64,000 nt of DNA from M3007 sp031373665. GTDB lineage: Bacteria; Bacteroidota; Bacteroidia; Chitinophagales; Saprospiraceae. The stretch lies in assembly GCA_031373665.1 (NCBI GenBank), contig JANMMZ010000005.1:62001-126000 (forward strand), written 5' to 3'. Positions 56,484 to 64,000 of this stretch are shown here, in pieces (the stretch's first letter is position 1; each line of letters opens with the position of its first letter). A program made the position numbers and the translations under genes. A model generated the notes under the pieces. It saw nothing but the letters and a program-made list of their open reading frames with translations, ran no database searches and was not told the origin of the DNA.

Positions 56484-56560
56484 TTTTAAGTTAAAACAAC
56501 CTGTTTTTTTGTTTCGATGCAGCGCATCGGGACTAAAAAACAGGTTGTTTTAACTTAAAA
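56484..56560. repeat. Compound palindrome, 26-bp perfect arms with inner hairpin
   Basis: Bases 56484-56509 are the exact reverse complement of 56535-56560. The 25-base loop holds a second hairpin (CGATGC 56515-56520 with GCATCG 56524-56529). It lies between the convergent secG and acyl-CoA dehydrogenase genes, so it may be a two-way terminator or a small mobile/REP-like element. Confidence 0.8.
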
Positions 56561-56624
56561 GATCAAGTTGAAAACGCGGATAATATTCGTTCCGGCACTT
56601 AGAACGTTATTGCGGCATTATTTC

Positions 56625-58424
56625 CTAAAAACACCAACCATTAGCCTTCAACAAAGTATCAGCAATAAGTCGGCGATGATGCTTTACATTAATCACCGGA
56701 TACTTGGTGAATCGCTTCACACCCATCAAAAATGTTTTGAGCAAATCACCCTCAGCATAAGAAGACAAGGCATCGGTCGCGTTTTTGCTTATGCGTGCAG
56801 CAGCATCGTGCAGCAAAAGTTGCAACATAGCCTCATACACTTCCATCGGTTGTGCGGTTTGATCTCGATCTGCCAGTTTCAATACGCGCAAAAGCGTGCT
56901 TTCAGCAGCAAATAGATCAATCATCATATCGGCACAATTGGTAAGTATTTCTTGCTCGTCCTTCAAGTTGAGTTTGCCGTCCATCTGCATTTTAGCAGCA
57001 CCACCGGCTACCATTAGGATCACCTTTTTAAAGTCAGCAATGGCTCTTTTTTCTTCTGCATAAGCACCTTCCATACGATCCATAGAGGGCATGGAACTGA
57101 GTTCTTTTTGTACTGCCCAAGCAGGTGTCACAATGTCAAGTTGGCCTTTCAAGGCGCGCTTAAACAATTGATCTACCATAAGAAGACGGTTGATTTCATT
57201 GGTGCCTTCATAAATACGATTGATACGGCTGTCGCGATAGGCTCTAGCAGCCGCGTACTCCTCGCTAAATCCGATACCGCCATGTATTTGTACATTTTCG
57301 TCCACACAGTAGTGCGTTACTTCGGAGCCCAGTATTTTTATGATAGAGCATTCAATGGCGTATTCTTCGGCGGCTTCCAGCATCGCAAGGCCATAAGGCA
57401 CGCCGTTGGCAGTTTCTGCTTCTTTTTTATCGCTCATCAATTGAGAGCAGCGGTATGATGCACTTTCTGCCGCGAAAACACGGGTTGCCATTTCGGCCAA
57501 TTTGTATTTGATGGCACCAAAACTACCAATAGATTGCCCAAACTGATGTCGCTCATTGGCGTAACGAGTGGACATATCCACAACAGCCTTGCTACCGCCC
57601 ACGCACATGATACCTAATTTGAAACGGCCTATATTGAGGGCATTGAATGCGATAAGATGACCTTTACCGATGTCACCCAGGACATTTTCTGCGGGTATTT
57701 TAGCATTTTCGAAGAATACTTGCCGTGTACTAGAACCTTTGATACCCAGTTTGTCTTCTTCCGCGCCCAAAGTGATGCCCGGTGTCTTGGCATCTACAAT
57801 AAAGCCTGTAAATTTTTCACCACCGACTTTTGCAAAAACAATAAAAATGTCTGCGAAACCCGCATTTGAAATCCACATTTTTTGGCCATTCAACACGTAG
57901 TGTGCGCCATCCGCGCTGAGATCAGCCCGTGTTTTTGCATTAAGGGCATCTGATCCGCTACCAGGTTCCGTTAGGCAGTAGGCTGCTTTCAGATCTCCAG
58001 ATACCAGTCCGGGTAAAAACTGTGATTTCTGAGCATCAGTACCAAAGTACAAAATTGGCAACATACCAATACCTGTGTGCGCCGCATAGGAAACAATAAA
58101 TGATCCAGCAGGGCCAAACACTTCTGATACCACAGAGTTAGTATTGGTATCCATTTCTGTACCACCATACATCTCTGGGATATGCGTTCCTAAAAGCCCC
58201 AAGTCGCCCATTTTTTTCAGGAGACTAGGCACTAGGCCAGGCTCCTGCTTTTCGATATTGGCTCTTACAGGCTCAATTTCATTTTTGATAAAATCTAAGG
58301 CCATTTGTTTGACCATCAGTTGCTCTTCACTGAGTTCTTCTGGTATGAATACAGCGTCGGGTTGGCTGTCGCGGATCAGGAATTCACCGCCTTTGAGTAC
58401 ATCTGTTTGCACCATTGCTTCCAT
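56625..58424 (-). CDS. Acyl-CoA dehydrogenase with C-terminal extension
   Basis: 599 residues. The helical N-domain is followed by AYCLTEPGSGSDALNAKTRA (FAD/substrate loop) and the C-terminal helical domain with YEGTNEINRLLMVDQLF, whose Glu is the catalytic base of many FadE/ACAD enzymes. A further ~170-residue helical extension is like that of very-long-chain acyl-CoA dehydrogenases. It performs the first step of beta-oxidation, with FAD. No other beta-oxidation gene is adjacent. Convergent with secG. Confidence 0.93.
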   Translation of the reverse strand: MEAMVQTDVLKGGEFLIRDSQPDAVFIPEELSEEQLMVKQMALDFIKNEIEPVRANIEKQEPGLVPSLLKKMGDLGLLGTHIPEMYGGTEMDTNTNSVVSEVFGPAGSFIVSYAAHTGIGMLPILYFGTDAQKSQFLPGLVSGDLKAAYCLTEPGSGSDALNAKTRADLSADGAHYVLNGQKMWISNAGFADIFIVFAKVGGEKFTGFIVDAKTPGITLGAEEDKLGIKGSSTRQVFFENAKIPAENVLGDIGKGHLIAFNALNIGRFKLGIMCVGGSKAVVDMSTRYANERHQFGQSIGSFGAIKYKLAEMATRVFAAESASYRCSQLMSDKKEAETANGVPYGLAMLEAAEEYAIECSIIKILGSEVTHYCVDENVQIHGGIGFSEEYAAARAYRDSRINRIYEGTNEINRLLMVDQLFKRALKGQLDIVTPAWAVQKELSSMPSMDRMEGAYAEEKRAIADFKKVILMVAGGAAKMQMDGKLNLKDEQEILTNCADMMIDLFAAESTLLRVLKLADRDQTAQPMEVYEAMLQLLLHDAAARISKNATDALSSYAEGDLLKTFLMGVKRFTKYPVINVKHHRRLIADTLLKANGWCF

Positions 58425-58559
58425 AAAAGGGAAAGTATTAAGAACGTAATTAATTAAATAGCGAATTTTCGCTACAAAGGTAATGGCTTTTTATTGGTAA
58501 CCAAACGGTAGGACAAATTTATTTTAAAAATAATGGGAACAATCATTTGTACATACGCT

Positions 58560-58568
58560 TATATTTGC
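58560..58568 (+). promoter_or_regulatory. -7 promoter element of the CHAT gene
   Basis: TATATTTGC matches TAnnTTTGC, 37 bases before the ATG. Confidence 0.6.
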
Positions 58569-58605
58569 ACCGATAAAAAAAGACAGTATAAAATATCTTC
58601 CAGAA

Positions 58606-61422
58606 ATGAACCAGCATATTTTCCCGGCATCCTTCATTTACGACTATTTATTTAGGCCCTTGATGGTTGCCTTTTTTACCTACGGCATCGGGTTGGGTAG
58701 TGTTTTCGGACAAACATCAGCAGCAATGCATCAGTATGATGCACTGATAAACCATTTCTCTGAAAAAGGTAATTTGGATAGACTCTTTTACTATGGTAAA
58801 AAAAAGGCTGCCTTGGCTCAGAGTGCCGATAGCCTTGCGGTTTGGTTGTCTGTACAAAAGAAAATGGCCGACACTGATGCTGTTTTTGATTCTACACAAT
58901 ATGCTTTAGACTTTTGCCGAAAGGTTGCTGCCGATCTTTGGCGTAGCCCGCGCAATGCTGAAGAATCGCAGATGGTGATGCGATTGGAATGCACTATGGG
59001 TTGGCACTGCAAAGTACTTGGGCAATTCTTGCAATCTATACAACATTACGAGGCAGCCAATAAGATTTATGAGCAATTTCGATTCCCTAATTTTGATGTG
59101 GTCACCTATATATATAAGGCCCAAGGCAATAACTATACAAAGCTTGGCGAGAATGAAAAAGCCTTGGTGATTCATAATAAAGCCTTGGTTTTGGGTGGAG
59201 ACCCAGAGTCGTTGGCGGGCACTTACTTGAATATTGGAAAAGCATACCATACCCGGCGTGACTTCGGTGCCGCTGAGATCTATTTCCAACAAGGCTTGGC
59301 TTTAACAACAGTGTCAGACGCTCGAAAAGCAGATTTGTGGTGTGCTCTGGCCATTGTTCAAATGGAACTCCAACATTATACACAAGCGGTTCGGAGTGTA
59401 GAAACCACTTTTAAACTTTTGGATAGAGCATTTAAAAATAAGGCTGATCGTTGCTATGATTGTTACAGTAATGCTTCTAAGGCGATGGCATCCATATTGT
59501 TGAAGATGGGTAAGTATAAAGAAGCCTTAAAATATATAGATGCTGCTTTGAAAGAGGCACAGGTGGAGTCGGCACAGAGAGAAATTGCTAAAACCTTGGA
59601 TACTCGCGCTAATATTTTGATCAAACTAGGTCAATGCGAGGCTGCTATCATTACAACTAATAAGGCTCTATCCATTATATTACCTAGTTTTAGTCCGCTA
59701 AGCCTCGATGAAAACCCCTCTATTGGTTCATTTTATGAGGAAAACACTATTGGAGAAGCCTTGGATACCAAGGCAAAGGCTCTCATGGCTTTATGCCAAA
59801 AAAACAAAGATATTCGCTGGCTTCATTGCGCAGCGGAGTGCTACGACTTAGCATGGAAATCTGATCACAAACTGCGGGAATCCTACCAATATAGTTCTGC
59901 TAAATTAGAGTTACAAAACTATGTACGGGAACGAGACGAATTAGCCATTGAGGTAGTGTACCTATTGTACCAAAAAACACTGGATCCTCAGTATATCCAG
60001 AAAGGATTTGATATTGCAGAACGCAATAAATCAGCCTTGCTTGCGGATGCACTCCAAGACAACCTATTAAAGCAAGGCTTGACGGATCAAGATACCATGC
60101 TTCGTCAAATAACCATGATGAGAAGGCAAAGGGCTCTGTATGAAATAGACCTGATGATAGACCCCTCCAATAAGGACGCTCCTCAATGGCGCAATCAAAA
60201 AGATGCCCTGCAAAAATTGATTACCGATTTGGAACAACAGATCTCCAATAAGTATGGGCTCGGCATCGAAACCCAAGAGGTTCAATTTGCCATGAATGGT
60301 GGATCCACTGTGTTCAAAGGCGGTACATTGGTGACCTATTTCATTACAGAATCAGTGGTCAATATCTTTGTTTTTCAAGATCATCAAGCCCCTATTTGGA
60401 CGACCGTGGCCCATGATTCAAATCTTCGGCTCTTAGTACAATCGTACTTACGTTTTTTCTCCGATCAAGATGCTATTTTAGGGCAACCAGAAGCCTATTT
60501 CAAAGTAGCAGCACAATTGGCGGCTCTGTTGTTGCCACCTGCTGCATATTCTGGACAGGCATTGCTTATTATACCAGATGGGTTTGCTCATTTTATTCCT
60601 TTTGAAGCATTACTGACCACTACACCTACGGCTAATACTACGTTGCGAAATGCACCCTATTTAATTCGCAGCAAACCCATCTCCTATGCTTGGTCTTTTG
60701 CGACTTGGCAACAACAACAGCAACTCAAACACCATCCAACCGACTATTTGTTGGGAGTAGCACCGCGATTTGAAGCGAGACAGCGAGGATTATCTCCCTT
60801 GCTATCTGAAAAAAACGAATGGGAAACGGATAAGAGTCATCATAGTGACCAATTATTGGAATCAAAAGCCAATTATCAAGGATTCCTTAAATCGTGTGAA
60901 CAATATAGTATTTTGCACTTGAATACCCATGCTTTTGCTGATCACCCCTCTCGGATAGAACTGTATGACCAAGCCTTGTACCTTCCCGAAATTTTTGCGC
61001 TCTCGTTGCAGGCAAACCTAGTAGTGTTGAGTGCTTGCCAGACTGGATTGGGTACTAACCAAAAAGGAGAAGGCGTTATGAGCCTAGCAAGGGCTTTTGC
61101 CCATGCTGGGGCAGCCTGTATTATTTCCAGCCTTTGGTCTGTCAATGACCGCAGCACTGCCCGATTGTTTAAGTTTTTTTACGAAGGCATTGATGCACAA
61201 AAATCAACCCGCGATGCTTTGCAACATGCTAAATTGCAGTATATTGATGATCTTGAAACGAATAATACGGCACAAAGTCCTTACTTTTGGGCAGGCTTTA
61301 TTATGGTTGGCGACGATCGTACGATAGCAGGTGCACCCACAAATCAGTATGCTCTTTTTTGGATTGCTGGGTTAGTGATCTGCTGCTTTATGTTATGGTT
61401 TTATAGGCAGAAAAACCTTTAA
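58606..61422 (+). CDS. TPR-CHAT protease
   Basis: 938 residues. A signal-like N-terminus (to about residue 40, ending GSVFGQ) leads into about seven TPRs (to about 470), a coiled linker and a CHAT domain (from about 640). The caspase-type catalytic pair is His775 in HLNTHAFAD and Cys811 in LSACQTGLG; SLARAFAHAGAACIISSLWSVND and SPYFWAGFIMVGDD are the other CHAT motifs. A single C-terminal membrane helix (WIAGLVICCFMLWFY) anchors it, so the TPR-CHAT part would face the periplasm if the N-terminal signal is used. Substrate unknown; related TPR-CHAT (Csx29-type and others) proteases act in defence, but exported ones like this are common in Bacteroidota and undescribed. Confidence 0.9.
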   Translation: MNQHIFPASFIYDYLFRPLMVAFFTYGIGLGSVFGQTSAAMHQYDALINHFSEKGNLDRLFYYGKKKAALAQSADSLAVWLSVQKKMADTDAVFDSTQYALDFCRKVAADLWRSPRNAEESQMVMRLECTMGWHCKVLGQFLQSIQHYEAANKIYEQFRFPNFDVVTYIYKAQGNNYTKLGENEKALVIHNKALVLGGDPESLAGTYLNIGKAYHTRRDFGAAEIYFQQGLALTTVSDARKADLWCALAIVQMELQHYTQAVRSVETTFKLLDRAFKNKADRCYDCYSNASKAMASILLKMGKYKEALKYIDAALKEAQVESAQREIAKTLDTRANILIKLGQCEAAIITTNKALSIILPSFSPLSLDENPSIGSFYEENTIGEALDTKAKALMALCQKNKDIRWLHCAAECYDLAWKSDHKLRESYQYSSAKLELQNYVRERDELAIEVVYLLYQKTLDPQYIQKGFDIAERNKSALLADALQDNLLKQGLTDQDTMLRQITMMRRQRALYEIDLMIDPSNKDAPQWRNQKDALQKLITDLEQQISNKYGLGIETQEVQFAMNGGSTVFKGGTLVTYFITESVVNIFVFQDHQAPIWTTVAHDSNLRLLVQSYLRFFSDQDAILGQPEAYFKVAAQLAALLLPPAAYSGQALLIIPDGFAHFIPFEALLTTTPTANTTLRNAPYLIRSKPISYAWSFATWQQQQQLKHHPTDYLLGVAPRFEARQRGLSPLLSEKNEWETDKSHHSDQLLESKANYQGFLKSCEQYSILHLNTHAFADHPSRIELYDQALYLPEIFALSLQANLVVLSACQTGLGTNQKGEGVMSLARAFAHAGAACIISSLWSVNDRSTARLFKFFYEGIDAQKSTRDALQHAKLQYIDDLETNNTAQSPYFWAGFIMVGDDRTIAGAPTNQYALFWIAGLVICCFMLWFYRQKNL

Positions 61423-61561
61423 ATATTTCACCTATTACTTAAACCTCTGGCACAAGATCAAGTCAAACCATCCGTTGCTTGAAAAGATAAGCCCATACGT
61501 TGAATAATTGCGATGCTTACTTGAGGCGCGGCTACATTTGTGGCAATTAAAAACTATTATT

Positions 61562-63157
61562 ATGAATCAAAAGTTTATTCTTACAACCCTTGCCATCCTT
61601 TATTTGAGCATCGGAGCCTCCGCACAAAGCGTTAATTGGGTCACTGATATTGCGCCTATCTTATACGAAAACTGTGCAAGTTGCCATCGAGATGGTGGAT
61701 TAGGGCATTTTTCACTGATTGGGTATAATAATGCCTTTGCCAATCGTTTCGAAATACAAGAGGCCACTGAAAGTCGGCAAATGCCGCCTTGGAAAGCCGA
61801 CCCTACCTATCGGCATTATGCCAAGGAAAACCTCCTAAGTGAAACAGAAATCCAAAAAATAAAAACTTGGGTGGAAACGGATGCGTCTGCGGGCGACCTC
61901 AATTTGGCACCTCAAGATCCTGTGTTTTCCAACGACTCGGAGGTGGGCATGCCAGATCAAGTACTGTTGACTCCTACTTATACAGTCACTGCTACCGACG
62001 ATGAGTATCGCTGCTTTGTGATACCTAGCGGTATTAATCAGGTTTCTTTTTTGAGGGGTTTGGAGGCCATACCCGGCAATCACGAGGTAGTACACCACGT
62101 GTTGGTATATGAAGATACTACGGGGCAAGCGGCTATTTTAGACGCACAAACACCCAACGAACCGGGCTATGTTAACTTTGGTGGGCCTGGCGTAAATGGG
62201 GCTCGATTGGTAGGTGCATGGGTACCTGGTGCACGCACTTTTTTAGTACCTGAGAATATGGGTATTAAACTCAATCCGGGTTCAGATTTGATCGTACAAA
62301 TGCACTACCCCAAGGGTGTGACGGGTATGACTGATCAAACGAGGCTCAATTTATTCTTTACACCAACCAATCAGGGGATCCGCGAGATACGGCTCGCTCC
62401 TATCTTAAATCACTCTCCACTGGCACTCCAAAATGGACCTTTGGCTATTCCTGCCAATACAGAACGAACATTTATTGCAAAATTTAAGATCCCCAGCGCA
62501 GCATCTGTATTGTCAGTAGCACCACACATGCACTTGATTGGGCGGAAAATGCTCTGTTTTGCTGTAACGCTACAAAACGATACGATTCCTTTGATCCGGA
62601 TCAATGATTGGGATTTCAATTGGCAAGGCCCTTATTTCTTCCAGAAAATACAAAAAATTCCGGCACAAAGTACATTCTATGCTTATGCAGAATACGACAA
62701 CACGGCCAATAACCCGTATCAGCCAAGTAACCCACCCCAAGACGTAGCATTGGGTGAAGCGACAACAGATGAAATGTTGTTGGTATATTTTGCCTTTATG
62801 GCTTATCAGTCAGGTGATGAGAATATTCTTTTGGATAGCACCTTGATTAACTCATCGGTAGAGGCAAGACCTGAAAACTCATTGGCAGTTAACCTGAAAA
62901 TTTTCCCGAATCCGGCATCAGAATACGTGGATGTTGAATTTGAAATGGCGACACCAGCTATCATTAACATGCGCATAATAGACGCTCAAGGCCGAGTGGC
63001 ACACCAATATGCTGAAAATCAGGATATTATGGAGGGTGCCTACCGCGCTAGAGTACCTGTAAAGCAACTGCCCCCCGGTATTTATCAGGTACAAATACAG
63101 GATAGCAGCGGAAAAACAACGTCAAATAAATTTGTGAAATTGGAGGCGGGAAAATAG
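61562..63157 (+). CDS. Secreted cytochrome c / PHM-like copper monooxygenase fusion with T9SS domain
   Basis: 531 residues from ATG 61562, with a signal peptide (MNQKFILTTLAILYLSIGASAQ in part). A heme c site, CASCH (Cys38, Cys41, His42), is followed by a MPPW loop. Residues ~140-430 have the layout of copper type II ascorbate-dependent monooxygenases: His178-His179 and His248 for CuA, His322-X-His324 and Met405 (in DEM) for CuB. The spacing between these ligands is close to that of peptidylglycine alpha-hydroxylating monooxygenase. The last ~75 residues are a T9SS sorting domain (IFPNPASEYVDVEF). It likely hydroxylates or oxidises a substrate outside the cell, with heme supplying electrons; substrate unknown. 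Confidence 0.85.
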   Translation: MNQKFILTTLAILYLSIGASAQSVNWVTDIAPILYENCASCHRDGGLGHFSLIGYNNAFANRFEIQEATESRQMPPWKADPTYRHYAKENLLSETEIQKIKTWVETDASAGDLNLAPQDPVFSNDSEVGMPDQVLLTPTYTVTATDDEYRCFVIPSGINQVSFLRGLEAIPGNHEVVHHVLVYEDTTGQAAILDAQTPNEPGYVNFGGPGVNGARLVGAWVPGARTFLVPENMGIKLNPGSDLIVQMHYPKGVTGMTDQTRLNLFFTPTNQGIREIRLAPILNHSPLALQNGPLAIPANTERTFIAKFKIPSAASVLSVAPHMHLIGRKMLCFAVTLQNDTIPLIRINDWDFNWQGPYFFQKIQKIPAQSTFYAYAEYDNTANNPYQPSNPPQDVALGEATTDEMLLVYFAFMAYQSGDENILLDSTLINSSVEARPENSLAVNLKIFPNPASEYVDVEFEMATPAIINMRIIDAQGRVAHQYAENQDIMEGAYRARVPVKQLPPGIYQVQIQDSSGKTTSNKFVKLEAGK

Positions 63158-63297
63158 GCACAAAGGGGACAAAGAAGGGTTAAACACAAAGAGACAATGA
63201 AGACTAAGATGTTAAGCATCAAATTTTAGTGTTCATTGTCCCTTTTGTTTTCTTTAAACTAACTTTATGTTGGCACGAAGGTATGTTTACACACTCC

Positions 63298-63774
63298 TTA
63301 TCGTACATTGTATGCCTTATTGACCCGATCTATGGTACGTTTGTCTTCGCGGGCTTTGATAGTATCGCGTTTGTCATAGGTCTTTTTACCACGAGCCAAC
63401 TCGATGGTGAGTTTGGCTAGACCGCGATCGCTGATAAATATCTTATAGGGTATTATGGTAGAGCCCTTTTCTCGGAGTCCGCGTTCTAATTTTCGCAATT
63501 CTGGACGGCGCAGCAATAGTTTACGGCTGCGGCGCGGCAGGTGGTTGGAATCGGTGCCATATTCATACGGTGCTATGAACATATTGCGCACCCACAGGTC
63601 TCCATGTTCAAAAATGCAGTATGCATCAGAGAGGTTGGCATTACCTGACCGAATGCTTTTGATCTCTGACCCAGTCAACATCATACCTGCACTGTACTCT
63701 TGGTCAAAGGAGTACTCGAATGCCGCTTTGCGGTTGACAATTTCTATCTTTTGCTTTTTCTTCTCTTTTGCCAT
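63298..63774 (-). CDS. smpB: SsrA-binding protein SmpB
   Basis: 158 residues, the usual size. IVNRKAAFEYSFDQEYSAGMMLTGSEIKSIR opens the OB fold (quoted in part: YSAGMMLTGSEIKSIR), NLSDAYC and LLLRRPELRKLERGL follow, and the basic tail KKTYDKRDTIKAREDKR is kept. With tmRNA it rescues stalled ribosomes. The tmRNA gene is not in the window. Confidence 0.97.
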   Translation of the reverse strand: MAKEKKKQKIEIVNRKAAFEYSFDQEYSAGMMLTGSEIKSIRSGNANLSDAYCIFEHGDLWVRNMFIAPYEYGTDSNHLPRRSRKLLLRRPELRKLERGLREKGSTIIPYKIFISDRGLAKLTIELARGKKTYDKRDTIKAREDKRTIDRVNKAYNVR

Positions 63775-63831
63775 GACTTTCTAAAAAGGGTTGCAAATGT
63801 ATGATCTTTACTGCGATTTCAAGGTATTTTT

Positions 63832-64000
63832 TTAAAGTAACCCAATCACAGCCATCATCCGCCCAGTGATACCCCCTTCTTTTCGGTGTGAAAAGTAAAG
63901 GTCGTTGTTTAATACCGTAGAGTATGGCGATTTTTCGATCTGTTGGGCGGGTATCCCAAAATCTAGGCATTGCTGTTCATTAGCCCGCTTTAGGTCAATG
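63832..64000 (-). CDS. pgeF: Peptidoglycan editing factor PgeF (laccase domain), partial
   Basis: The 3' end of a minus-strand gene: 56 codons read from the right edge to the TAA at 63832-63834. The translated tail has CLDFGIPAQQI, NNDLYFSHRKEGGITGR and MMAVIGLL, which matches the C-terminus of the YfiH/PgeF family (FSHRxxxxTGR). PgeF removes misincorporated residues from cell-wall precursors and has a multicopper-oxidase-like fold. The start lies outside the window. Confidence 0.8.
   Translation of the reverse strand, partial: IDLKRANEQQCLDFGIPAQQIEKSPYSTVLNNDLYFSHRKEGGITGRMMAVIGLL

Overview
The window looks like a chromosomal segment of an aerobic member of the Bacteroidota, most probably from the Saprospiria/Chitinophagia side of the phylum; that placement is inference. 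The evidence is: several secreted proteins ending in type IX secretion (T9SS) sorting domains, many start-proximal promoters of the Bacteroidota type (TAnnTTTG) with few Shine-Dalgarno sequences, an MqnC of the futalosine menaquinone route, a TonB receptor with a carboxypeptidase-like N-terminal domain, and families such as DUF4397, DUF4230, DUF4348 and DUF6624. I saw no rRNA, tRNA, CRISPR array, phage or intact insertion sequence.

Layout. 1-4 kb: two secreted proteins on the minus strand; the first runs off the left edge and carries an HEFFH zinc-protease-like motif. 4-10.4 kb: ATP-grasp protein, LysE-type exporter, DbpA-like helicase, a TetR regulator with an NmrA-type oxidoreductase sharing an operator, and a two-heme lipoprotein facing a SCO-type copper protein. 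11.4-17 kb: a giant DUF4397 repeat protein and yidC. 17.2-25.3 kb: caspase-fold protease, GH95-like glycosidase, TonB receptor and a protein with duplicated beta domains and a C-terminal effector-associated (EAD11-like) domain. 25.4-36.5 kb: amino-acid permease, nrdA, a CoA-type NUDIX/DUF6624/adenylate cyclase operon, DMT exporter and rsgA. 37-40.7 kb: DUF2188 plus a TIR/deoxyribosyltransferase-like protein, and a TrpR-like repressor translationally coupled to a secreted esterase-like protein. 40.7-56.4 kb: mostly housekeeping (TMTC-like protein, PfkB kinase, cysS, LolC/E-like permease, histidine kinase, mqnC, RsmI-like methylase, serA, aspS, lptE, secG). 56.6-64 kb: acyl-CoA dehydrogenase, a TPR-CHAT protease, a cytochrome c/copper-monooxygenase fusion, smpB and the 3' end of pgeF.

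How the genes may work together. The strongest regulatory unit is the TetR/NmrA pair with two near-identical 16-bp palindromes. The most suggestive less-described parts are: the EAD-type adaptor protein with a caspase 6 kb away and a CHAT protease elsewhere in the window; the DUF2188/TIR-like pair with a conserved putative catalytic Glu; the TrpR-like/esterase couple; and the secreted cytochrome c-PHM-like fusion with all six copper ligands in place. All functional calls come from reading the sequence; no database search was run.
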